Source of the DNA: Nitratireductor sp.
GTDB lineage: Bacteria > Pseudomonadota > Alphaproteobacteria > Rhizobiales > Rhizobiaceae
Length of the DNA: 41,917 nucleotides
Assembly (NCBI GenBank): GCA_020441665.1
Contig: JAGRLT010000049.1
Location: forward strand, 1 to 41,917
Direction of reading: 5' to 3'
Shown here piece by piece: positions 9,412-17,032 of this stretch (positions within the stretch are counted from its first letter, which is position 1; the number at the start of each line of letters is the position of its first letter). The notes under the pieces are model-generated. The model searched no databases and was not told the DNA's origin. It worked only from the letters and a program-made list of their open reading frames with translations. The position numbers and the translations under genes are program-made.

Positions 9412-10038
9412 CTATTTGGCGAAGTCCTTGCGCGCCAGGCCGAACTTGCGCATCTTCTCGTTGAGCGTGCGGCGGGGGATGGAAAGCTCGGCGACCACCT
9501 CGGCCATCCTGCCGCCATGGCGGTTGAGCGCATCCATGATCATGGTCTTCTCATACTGCTCGATGCGGCCGGGCAGGCTGGCATCGCCGCCGGAGCCGGT
9601 GTCCAACCCAGCCGGAGCGCCCTTCGGCAGCCAGCGCGTCTCCCCTGCCCGACTGAAATCCGCCCGGGCAACGGCGCCGGCCTTTGTCACGGCGGCGAGC
9701 AGGTCTTCCGGCGAGAACGGCTTGGTGAAGAAGTCGAAGGCGCCTGCCTTCATGGCCCTGACCGCCAGCGGCACGTCGCCATGGCCGGTAATGAAAATCA
9801 CCGGCAGGCGCGGCTCGCGGGCATGGACCTCGCGCAGCAATTGCAGCCCGTCCATCACCGGCATGCGGATATCGGAAACGACGACCCCGGGCAGGCCCGG
9901 CCTCACCGCGCGCAGCATCAGGCCGGGATCGGTGAAACTGCGTACCGAAAGACCGCAGAGCGACAGCCACTGGCCGGTCGACTGCACCATGGCGCGGTCG
10001 TCATCGACCAGATAGACCAGCATCCTGGCTTCAGGCAT
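9412..10038 (-). CDS. DctR-like response regulator: receiver plus Fis-type HTH, no AAA+ domain
   Basis: Partner of the adjacent sensor kinase. From ATG 10038 the product has 208 aa. The receiver domain (about 5-120) carries the acidic pocket VDDD, phospho-acceptor Asp56 in VVVSDIRMP, the ITGHGD switch Thr and the Lys of FFTKPF. After a linker (about 120-155) a Fis-type helix-turn-helix (MIMDALNRHGGRMAEVVAELSIPRRTLNEKMRKFG) closes the protein. DctD-type regulators of about 440 aa have a sigma-54-activating AAA+ domain between these parts; it is absent here with no sign of frame disruption. It overlaps the kinase stop by 8 bases (ATGCCTGA), so the two are co-translated. Confidence 0.88.
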   Translation of the reverse strand: MPEARMLVYLVDDDRAMVQSTGQWLSLCGLSVRSFTDPGLMLRAVRPGLPGVVVSDIRMPVMDGLQLLREVHAREPRLPVIFITGHGDVPLAVRAMKAGAFDFFTKPFSPEDLLAAVTKAGAVARADFSRAGETRWLPKGAPAGLDTGSGGDASLPGRIEQYEKTMIMDALNRHGGRMAEVVAELSIPRRTLNEKMRKFGLARKDFAK

Positions 10039-11824
10039 GTTCGGCCTCCCGTGTCTTCCTGTCCGCCCGGTCCGATCTGCCGGCAGCGCCGGCAGGCGGC
10101 AGGGAGATGGTGAACCTCGCCCCGCCCTCACCGCGGTTTTCCGCCGAGATCCGGCCGCCGGCCTCGTCGACGATCGCAAAACACAGGGCAAGGCCGAGGC
10201 CGACCCCTTCGCCGATATTCTTGGTGGTGAAGAAGGGTTCGAACAACTGGCCGATCGTCTCGGCGCTCATGCCCTTGCCGCTGTCCTCGACGATCAGGAA
10301 GATATTGGCGTCGTCGCAGCGCGTCGTGACGCGCACAACCCGGCCGCCGGCCTGCTCCGAGGCCGCATGGATCGCATTGCGCAGCAGGTTCGATACCAGT
10401 TGTTCGAGCCGCACCGGATTGCCGCTCACCACCAGCGGCCGGCGCGCCAGGCGGGTTTCGAGGCGAACCGCATGGGCCTGCGCCTCGGCGCCGAGCTCCC
10501 TCGCGATGGCGCGCACCGGCCGGTTGAGATCGACGGGACGAAAGCCCTGCCCCGTGCGGCGTGAAAACAGCAGCAGGTCGGAGGTGATGCGGCCCAACCG
10601 CTCGGTCATGCGCCGGATCTGGGCGAAAATATCCGCCGCCTCGCTCTTGCGACCCTTCTTCAACAGCAATTCGCCGCTCGACGTATAGGTGCGGATCGCC
10701 GCCACCGGCTGGTTGACCTCATGGACGATGGCCGCCGACATCTTGCCCAGGGCGGCGAGCCGGTTGGTCTGGACAAGGCTGGCCTGGGCCTGCAACAGGG
10801 CCTGCTCGGCCTGTCTGCGGGTGGCGATTTCCGCTTCGAGCTTGCGGTTCACCGCGCGGATGCGCTCAGCCTCGCGAGCCTGCCGGGCGAGCAGAAGCTG
10901 CTGCGCGCGCACCCGGAACAGGTGGGCGATCGCCGCCGCCAGCAGTGCCAGCAGGCCGGCCAGCAGGCCCGACAATACCGCCGTATCGAGGATCGGCGAC
11001 AGGGGCGTGAGATAATGCAGGGACCAGCTCTCGCCGGCCAGCTTGGCGCTCGATGCCAGATAGCGGTTTCCATCGATGGTGACTTCGCCCTCGAACGCGC
11101 CGCCGCTCGCCTGGTATTCGAGCGGCGCGAGAACGGTGCCGGCAAACTTGCGGTTCGCCTCGATCTCGGCGGTCTCCGCCGCGCTGAGGGTGCGCATCCT
11201 CTTGAACTGCCAGGGCGCGACGCTCGACAGGATGATCACGCCATGATTGTCGGTGACGAAGACCGGCTCGCCGGCGCGGCGCCAGTTTGCCAGCAGATCG
11301 TCGAACTCGATCTTGACCACGGCCACGCCGACCGGTTTTCCGGCCAGCCGGATCGGGTGGGAGATGAAATAGCCCGGCACGCCCGTCGTCGCTCCGATCG
11401 CGAAATGGGTGCCGACCCCGCCCTCGATCGCCATGCGGAAATAGGGCCGGAAGGAATAGTTGCGGCCAACGAAACTGAGCGGGGTCGCATGGTTGCTGGC
11501 GGCGATCGTCTCGCCGCTGCGATCCATCACGTAGAGAATGGCGCCGCCGGCGGTCTGCGCAATCGTTTCGAGATAGCGGTTGAAGCCGTCGGCGCTATGG
11601 CGGCGCTCCAGCACGGCCCCGATATCGGGATGAAGCGCGATCGTTCCCGGCAGATGCGACAGGCGTTTCAGGGTCGCCTCGATGCTGTCGGTGTAGAGCA
11701 GCAGGCGGTCGGCGGCCACGCGCTGCGCCTGTTCGCGGGAACGGGCCGCCATGAAGCCGTAGACCGACAGGCCGAGGGTCAGGACGGCCAACAGAACCAG
11801 CAGGGCGGCCGGCAAACGCTTCAT
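10031..11824 (-). CDS. DctB-like sensor histidine kinase with periplasmic PDC/dCache domain
   Basis: Membrane sensor of 597 aa. Segment 5-27 is TM1. A large periplasmic region (about 30-285) has dCache features such as AIEGGVGTHFAIGATTGVPGYFISHPI. TM2 is VLSGLLAGLLALLAAAIAHLF, followed by a coiled coil rich in Arg and Gln (QLLLARQAREAERIRAVN). The HisKA motif AAIVHEVNQPVAAIRTY puts the phosphorylated His at about 368. The ATPase domain has NLLRNAIHAASEQ (N box), VEDSGKGM (G1) and GEGVGLGLALCFAIV (G2). DctB kinases sense C4-dicarboxylates; here the ligand is unknown. The start 11824 (MKRLPAALL) fits the signal-anchor. It leads the kinase / regulator / dctPQM run and is divergent from the hydratase gene. 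Confidence 0.92.
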   Translation of the reverse strand: MKRLPAALLVLLAVLTLGLSVYGFMAARSREQAQRVAADRLLLYTDSIEATLKRLSHLPGTIALHPDIGAVLERRHSADGFNRYLETIAQTAGGAILYVMDRSGETIAASNHATPLSFVGRNYSFRPYFRMAIEGGVGTHFAIGATTGVPGYFISHPIRLAGKPVGVAVVKIEFDDLLANWRRAGEPVFVTDNHGVIILSSVAPWQFKRMRTLSAAETAEIEANRKFAGTVLAPLEYQASGGAFEGEVTIDGNRYLASSAKLAGESWSLHYLTPLSPILDTAVLSGLLAGLLALLAAAIAHLFRVRAQQLLLARQAREAERIRAVNRKLEAEIATRRQAEQALLQAQASLVQTNRLAALGKMSAAIVHEVNQPVAAIRTYTSSGELLLKKGRKSEAADIFAQIRRMTERLGRITSDLLLFSRRTGQGFRPVDLNRPVRAIARELGAEAQAHAVRLETRLARRPLVVSGNPVRLEQLVSNLLRNAIHAASEQAGGRVVRVTTRCDDANIFLIVEDSGKGMSAETIGQLFEPFFTTKNIGEGVGLGLALCFAIVDEAGGRISAENRGEGGARFTISLPPAGAAGRSDRADRKTREAEHA

Positions 11825-11937
11825 CGCGGCAGAACTCCTCCTTGTCCGCGGCGCCGATTGATGCAAAATCCCGGCCGATACCCCTGATTGCCGGCCAGTG
11901 CCCGGCGACCCGCGAACGCGCCATAGGGAGCAGCGAG

Positions 11938-12762
11938 TTGGAGCCACTTGTCAAGATTGACGACCGGAACGGCCTGCGCCGGATCACCCTCAACGATCCG
12001 GCGCGGCGCAATGCCCTGTCGCGCGCCATGATCGAAACGCTTTCCCGGGCGCTTGCCGAGGCCGAGCAGGATGAAGCGGTGCGCGTCGTCGCGATCGCCG
12101 CCAACGGCCCGGTCTATTGCGCCGGCCACGACCTGAAGGAAATGACGGCTGCCCGCAACGACCCGGATGGCGGCAGGGCCTTCTATAGCGCGGTGATGGC
12201 AAACTGCTCCGCGCTGATGATGCAGATCGTGGTGCACCCCAAGCCGGTGATCGCCGAAGTCCAGGGCATGGCGACGGCGGCGGGCTGCCAGCTGGTCGCC
12301 AGTTGCGACCTGGCGGTGGCGTCGGAGAAGGCGCATTTCTGCACCCCCGGCGTCCATATCGGCCTGTTCTGTTCGACGCCCATGGTGGCGCTCACGCGCA
12401 ATGTCGCGGACAAGCATGCGATGGAATTGCTGCTGACCGGCGACCCGGTGCCGGCGGCGCGCGCCGAGGCCATGGGGCTCGTCAACCGGGTCGTGCCGCA
12501 TGACGCGCTTGCCGGCGCGGTCGAGGCGCTTGCCGGGCGGATCGCCTCGAAGTCACCGATGACGCTCAGGACCGGCAAGCTTGCCTTCTACCGGCAGAAG
12601 GAAATGACGCTGTCGCAGGCCTATGAGTATGCCGCCGCCGTCATGGTCGACAACATGATGCGCGACGACGCGAAGGAAGGGATCGCCGCCTTTGTCGAGC
12701 GGCGCGATCCGAAATGGCCGGATGCCGGTTCGCAGGCCGGGCCGGATGGGAAGACCGGATAG
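11938..12762 (+). CDS. Enoyl-CoA hydratase/isomerase family protein (ECHDC3-like)
   Basis: Crotonase-fold protein of 274 aa acting on acyl-CoA thioesters. Visible motifs: NDPARRNALSRAMIETL, the first oxyanion-hole segment GPVYCAGHDLKEM, and GMATAAGCQLVASCDLAVAS for the second. The stretch PGVHIGLFCSTPMVAL resembles ECHDC3-type proteins, in which the two catalytic Glu of true hydratases are not both kept, so the reaction is uncertain. The best start is TTG 11938, seven bases after GGGAG; no nearby in-frame ATG covers the first strand. It is followed after 16 bp by the acyl-CoA ligase gene. It is divergent from the sensor kinase across 113 bp. Confidence 0.85.
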   Translation: MEPLVKIDDRNGLRRITLNDPARRNALSRAMIETLSRALAEAEQDEAVRVVAIAANGPVYCAGHDLKEMTAARNDPDGGRAFYSAVMANCSALMMQIVVHPKPVIAEVQGMATAAGCQLVASCDLAVASEKAHFCTPGVHIGLFCSTPMVALTRNVADKHAMELLLTGDPVPAARAEAMGLVNRVVPHDALAGAVEALAGRIASKSPMTLRTGKLAFYRQKEMTLSQAYEYAAAVMVDNMMRDDAKEGIAAFVERRDPKWPDAGSQAGPDGKTG

Positions 12763-12778
12763 AGCGGGAAGCACAATC

Positions 12779-14416
12779 ATGAACAACCATTTCGAACACG
12801 GCCTCGGCCGCAATCCGGCAAATTTCCAGCCCCTGACGCCGCTGCAGTTCCTCGAACGCGCGGCAAGCGTCTTTCCCGACCATACCGCAATCGTTCACGG
12901 CGGCGCTAAGGTCGGCTATGCGGATTTTTATCGCCGCGCGCGACAACTGGCTTCGGCTCTGACGAAGCGCGGTATCGGCCGGGGCGACACGGTTTCGGTG
13001 ATGCTGCCCAACACGCCGCCCATGCTCGAAGCCCATTACGGCGTGCCGATGGCAGGCGCCGTGCTGCATGCGATCAACACCAGGCTCGATGCGGCGATCA
13101 TCGCCTTCCAGCTCGACCATGGCGAGAGCAGGGTCCTGATCACCGACCGGGAATTTTCACCCACCGTGCGCGAGGCGCTCGCCCTGACCCGGCGCGACAT
13201 TCTCGTCGTCGATTATGACGATGCCGAATTCCCGCAGCAAGGCGAGAGGCTCGGCGCGCTCGACTACGAGGCACTGCTTGCCGAGGGCGATCCGGATTTC
13301 GACTGGCTGTGGCCCGAGGACGAGTGGGACGCCATCGCGCTCAACTACACGTCCGGCACCACCGGCAATCCCAAGGGCGTCGTCTATCATCATCGCGGCG
13401 CGGCGCTGCTCGCCCAGGGCAATGCGCTGACCGCCTCGATGGCGAAACACGTCGTCTATCTGTGGACCCTGCCGATGTTCCACTGCAATGGCTGGTGCTT
13501 TCCCTGGACGATTTCCGCCCTTGCCGGCACCCATGTCTGCCTGCGCCAGGTGCGCCCGAAGCCGATCTGGGACGCGCTCGCCGATCACGGCGTCACCCAT
13601 ATGTGCGGCGCGCCGATCGTCATGTCGACGCTCCTGTCGACGCCGCCCGAGGACCAGCGCGGGCTCGAGCGGACGATCGAGTTCATGACCGCCGCAGCGC
13701 CGCCGCCCGAGCGCGTACTTGCCGAAATGCGCGAAGCAGGGTTCAACGTCACCCATCTATACGGCCTGACCGAGGTCTACGGCCCGGCGGTGGTCAATGA
13801 CTGGAATCGCGACTGGGACGGGCTCGAGCCGGCCGAACAGGCGGCGCTGAAGGCGCGCCAGGGCGTGCGCTACCTGGCGCTCGAAGGGCTTTCCGTCCGC
13901 GATCCCGACACGATGGCGGAGGTGCCGCGCGACGGCGAAACCCTGGGCGAAGTCATGATGCGCGGCAATGTCGTCATGAAGGGCTATCTGAAAAACCCCG
14001 ACGCCACGGCGGAGGCCTTTGCCGGCGGCTGGTTTCATTCCGGCGACCTCGCCGTCATCCACCCCGACGGCTATATCCAGCTCAAGGACCGCTCGAAGGA
14101 CATCATCATCTCGGGCGGCGAGAACATTTCCTCGATCGAGGTCGAGGACGTGCTCTACAAGCATCCCGCTGTCAGCGCGGTTGCCGTCGTCGCCATGCCG
14201 GACGCAAAATGGGGCGAGCGGCCCTGCGCCTTCGTCGAGGCCGCGCCGGGCAGGACGGCCGACGAAGCGGAGTTGCGGCGCTGGTGCGAACAGCACCTTG
14301 CCCGGTTCAAACTGCCGGCGCGCATCGTCTTCGAGGACCTGCCCAAGACCTCGACCGGCAAGATCCAGAAGTTCGAATTGCGGGAACGGGCAAAGGCCGT
14401 CGCCGAAGAAACATGA
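12779..14416 (+). CDS. Acyl-CoA synthetase (AMP-forming; DmdB/medium-chain ligase-like)
   Basis: Activates a carboxylic acid to its CoA thioester through an acyl-AMP. The 545-aa protein has the ANL motifs in order: LNYTSGTTGNPKGVVYHHRG (P-loop), THLYGLTEVYGP (A5), WFHSGDLAVIHPDGYI (A7), LKDRSKDIIISGGENISS (A8 hinge) and KTSTGKIQKFELR (A10 Lys). Overall layout fits the cd12118-type group that includes 3-methylmercaptopropionyl-CoA ligase DmdB and medium-chain fatty acid ligases; the exact acid cannot be told. The start is ATG 12779 behind GAGCGGGAAG. It overlaps the next gene by ATGA and lies downstream of the hydratase-like gene, so the three form one operon. Confidence 0.92.
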   Translation: MNNHFEHGLGRNPANFQPLTPLQFLERAASVFPDHTAIVHGGAKVGYADFYRRARQLASALTKRGIGRGDTVSVMLPNTPPMLEAHYGVPMAGAVLHAINTRLDAAIIAFQLDHGESRVLITDREFSPTVREALALTRRDILVVDYDDAEFPQQGERLGALDYEALLAEGDPDFDWLWPEDEWDAIALNYTSGTTGNPKGVVYHHRGAALLAQGNALTASMAKHVVYLWTLPMFHCNGWCFPWTISALAGTHVCLRQVRPKPIWDALADHGVTHMCGAPIVMSTLLSTPPEDQRGLERTIEFMTAAAPPPERVLAEMREAGFNVTHLYGLTEVYGPAVVNDWNRDWDGLEPAEQAALKARQGVRYLALEGLSVRDPDTMAEVPRDGETLGEVMMRGNVVMKGYLKNPDATAEAFAGGWFHSGDLAVIHPDGYIQLKDRSKDIIISGGENISSIEVEDVLYKHPAVSAVAVVAMPDAKWGERPCAFVEAAPGRTADEAELRRWCEQHLARFKLPARIVFEDLPKTSTGKIQKFELRERAKAVAEET

Positions 14417-14955
14417 GTGCCGCGAGAGAGACCCCAGTGAAGCACGACCAGTATGACGATGCCACGATCAAGGCTATCCTCGACACGGTGAAGACGATCG
14501 CCGTTGTCGGCGCCAGCGCCAATACGGTCCGGCCGTCCTTCTTCGTCGTCAAATATCTGATCTCCAAGGGCTATGAGGTCTTTCCGGTCAATCCCGGCCA
14601 GGCCGGCCGCGAAATCGCCGGCGCGCTCGCCTATGCCACGCTCGCCGATGTGCCGAAGCCGATCGACATGGTCGATGTCTTCCGCGGTTCCGAGGCCGCC
14701 TACGGCGTGGTCGAAGAGGCGTTGCAGCTCGATCCGCTGCCCAAGGTGATCTGGATGCAATTGTCGGTCCGCAACGATGCGGCGGCAGCGCTTGCCGAGT
14801 CTCACGGCGTCGAGGTCATCATGAACCGCTGCCCGAAGATCGAATATGCGCGGCTGTGCGGCGAGATCGGCTGGGCCGGCGTTTCCTCGCAGGTGCTCAG
14901 CGCGCGCAAGCCACAATTGCGGCCGGGATTTCAGCGCTTCGGCATCCGGCGGTAG
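14413..14955 (+). CDS. CoA-binding domain protein (YccU-like)
   Basis: Small Rossmann-fold protein of 180 aa of the CoA_binding_2 family. The nucleotide-binding strand-loop KTIAVVGASANTVRPSFFVVKYLISKGYEVFPVNPG is at about residues 30-65, followed by VIWMQLSVRNDAAAALAESHGVEVIMNRCPKIEY, which matches family ends with a conserved Asn-Arg-Cys. No enzyme activity is known for the group. ATG 14413 overlaps the ligase TGA (ATGA), so it is co-translated and may have a CoA- or acylation-related role. Ordinary length. Confidence 0.88.
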   Translation: MSAARETPVKHDQYDDATIKAILDTVKTIAVVGASANTVRPSFFVVKYLISKGYEVFPVNPGQAGREIAGALAYATLADVPKPIDMVDVFRGSEAAYGVVEEALQLDPLPKVIWMQLSVRNDAAAALAESHGVEVIMNRCPKIEYARLCGEIGWAGVSSQVLSARKPQLRPGFQRFGIRR

Positions 14956-15017
14956 CCTGTTTGCCCTGCCTGCCAGTTTGCTTGCCCGGCACCCGCCGGG
15001 AAGGCTACCCTGCCGCG

Positions 15018-16283
15018 ATGACGAGGTGCTATGTGATTTTCTGCTTCTTGCGATTGCCCGGCAAGCTTGCCTGCCTGCTGCTTTGCCTTGCCATGCTCGG
15101 CGGACCGGCGCGATCCGCCTCGATCGATGGCCAGTTCCGGCAATGGCTGGAGAACGATCTTTGGCCCGAGGCCGCCTCGAAGGGCATTTCGCAGGCGACC
15201 TTCGAGGCCGCCTTTGACGGCGTGACGCCCAATCTGAAACTGCCCGACCTGATCCTGCCGGGGGAGAAGGTCGCGGTCGAGCGCGACCAGCGGCAGGCCG
15301 AGTTCCGCGCGCCGGCGGCCTATTTCGCCGAGAACATCGTCGGCGCGGTGGTTTCGGGCGGCAAGCGGCGGCTCGCCGAAAACGCCGCGACGCTTGCCCG
15401 CATCGAACGGGAAACCGGCGTGCCGGGCCGCATCATCGTGGCGATCTGGGGCCGGGAATCGGCCTTCGGCACCGCCAAGCTCCCCCATGACGCATTTCAG
15501 GTGCTCGCCACCAAGGCCTGGCTCGCCACCCGCAAGGACTATTTCCGCGACGAGGTGCTTGCGGCGCTCGAAATGGTCGAACGCCATGGCGCCCGCCCGC
15601 GCGGGCTCAAGGGTTCGTGGGCCGGCGCACTCGGCCAGCCGCAATTCATGCCGTCCTCGTTCCTGGCCCATGCCCGTGACGGCGATGGCGACGGCAAGGC
15701 CGATATCTGGCAATCCGAGGCCGACACGCTCGCCTCGATCGGCGGCTATCTGGCCGACAGGAAGTGGCAGCGCGGCCGCGACTGGGGCTTCGAGGTCAGT
15801 GTGCCGGAAAGCCTTTCCTGCAAGCTCGAAGGCCCCGATCAGGGGCGGAAAATCTCGCAATGGGCGGCGGCCGGCGTGAAGCGGACCAATGGCAAGCCCT
15901 TCCCCGCCGGCGAGGCCGGCAAGATCGGCTATCTCCTGTTTCCCGCCGGGCGTCATGGGCCGGCCTTTGTGGTGACGCCCAATTTCTACGTGCTGAAGGA
16001 ATACAATGAATCCGATCTCTACGCGCTGTTCGTCGGCCATGCCGGCGACCGGATGCAGTATGGCAGCCGGCCCTTCACCGCGCCCTGGGGCAGGGTCGAC
16101 AGCCTGCTGCGGTCGGACATCGCGCGGATGCAGCGCGGGCTGGAGGCGCTCGGCTATGATGTCGGCGGCGCGGACGGGCTTCCCGGCTTCAGGACGCGGC
16201 GCTCGATCGGCGACTGGCAGGAGAAACACGGCATGAAGCCGACCTGCTTTCCCTCGCGCGAACTGGTCGACCGGTTCCAGTGA
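15018..16283 (+). CDS. MltB-type lytic murein transglycosylase with peptidoglycan-binding domain
   Basis: Cleaves peptidoglycan glycan strands to 1,6-anhydro ends in the periplasm (GH103). The 421-aa protein has an N-terminal signal segment (FCFLRLPGKLACLLLCLAMLGGPARSA). Catalytic Glu147 is in VAIWGRESAFGT, with the family block GSWAGALGQPQFMPSSFLAHARDGDGDGKADIW. A PG_binding_1 domain closes the protein (SDIARMQRGLEALGYDVGGADGLPGFRTRRSI). The start ATG 15018 gives the signal peptide; the frame is open upstream inside the CoA-binding gene, but those residues are not signal-like. It has no lipobox, so it is probably soluble. It converges on the copper chaperone gene. Confidence 0.93.
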   Translation: MTRCYVIFCFLRLPGKLACLLLCLAMLGGPARSASIDGQFRQWLENDLWPEAASKGISQATFEAAFDGVTPNLKLPDLILPGEKVAVERDQRQAEFRAPAAYFAENIVGAVVSGGKRRLAENAATLARIERETGVPGRIIVAIWGRESAFGTAKLPHDAFQVLATKAWLATRKDYFRDEVLAALEMVERHGARPRGLKGSWAGALGQPQFMPSSFLAHARDGDGDGKADIWQSEADTLASIGGYLADRKWQRGRDWGFEVSVPESLSCKLEGPDQGRKISQWAAAGVKRTNGKPFPAGEAGKIGYLLFPAGRHGPAFVVTPNFYVLKEYNESDLYALFVGHAGDRMQYGSRPFTAPWGRVDSLLRSDIARMQRGLEALGYDVGGADGLPGFRTRRSIGDWQEKHGMKPTCFPSRELVDRFQ

Positions 16284-16307
16284 TCCTGCAACGCACGGTC
16301 GGCGGTG

Positions 16308-16766
16308 CTATTCGACGTCGAACGGCACCTCGACTTCGCCGGCCTTCTCGAAGGTCAGCGTCACCGGCGCGGTGGCGCCTTTTTCAGGCGCGTCGTGCAG
16401 GTGCATGAACATCAGGTGATAGCCGCCCTTGTCGAGCACGACCTCGCCGCCCGGCGGCAGTTCGAGCCCGCCCTCGACCGGCCGCATCTTCATCACCTCA
16501 CCGTCCATCTTCATCTCATGGACCTCGGCCATGCCGGCAAAGGGTGCAGAGACCGAAACCAGCCGGTCGGGCGTTTCGCCATGGTTGCGGATCGTCAGAT
16601 AACCGCCGGCGACGGGGGCGCCGGGCATGGTTGCGCCGATATGGGCGCCGGCAATCTCGAGATCGCCAAGGGTGACATCGGCGGCATGGGCAAGCCCCGC
16701 CAGGCTGAAACAGGCGAAAGCGGCGACCAACAGTCTCGATCCACTATGAAATCCCTTGCGCAACAT
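16308..16766 (-). CDS. PCu(A)C-type periplasmic copper chaperone
   Basis: Periplasmic Cu(I) chaperone that helps deliver copper to cytochrome oxidase. The 152-aa protein has a signal peptide (to about residue 28, GLAHAA). The H(M)X10MX21HXM-type ligands show as AEVHEMKMDGEVMKMRP and GGYHLMFMHL. Length and motif are standard. No SCO or oxidase gene adjoins it, so its client is not visible here. It ends 24 bp from the transglycosylase stop. The region 16767-17032 upstream holds no other gene. Confidence 0.94.
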   Translation of the reverse strand: MLRKGFHSGSRLLVAAFACFSLAGLAHAADVTLGDLEIAGAHIGATMPGAPVAGGYLTIRNHGETPDRLVSVSAPFAGMAEVHEMKMDGEVMKMRPVEGGLELPPGGEVVLDKGGYHLMFMHLHDAPEKGATAPVTLTFEKAGEVEVPFDVE

Positions 16767-16957
16767 CGGTGAAACTCCCTGCTCGATTCGCGACTGGCGG
16801 CACCGGGCGGCGGCTGGCGGACAGCCCGCCCCTGCCTTTCCGGTCCGTGTCTTTCGCCGCCATTTGGGACGATTTTCGGCTGACAGGCCATGCGGCCAAT
16901 TGCCCTGTCCGGCAAACTCCGGCGCGGGCGGATGGCGAACCCGATCGCGCGGAATAA

Positions 16958-16987
16958 TTGCAAGGCAACCAATGTAAAGCTGGTAAT
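16958..16987 (+). promoter_or_regulatory. Possible promoter for the amidohydrolase gene
   Basis: TTGCAA (16958-16963), an 18-bp spacer and GGTAAT (16982-16987) lie about 45 bp before the start codon, in a locally AT-rich stretch. Both boxes are imperfect. Confidence 0.3.
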
Positions 16988-17032
16988 TGTGATGAATTGG
17001 GTCTTGAATGCCTGAATAAAAGGGAGGCAGTC

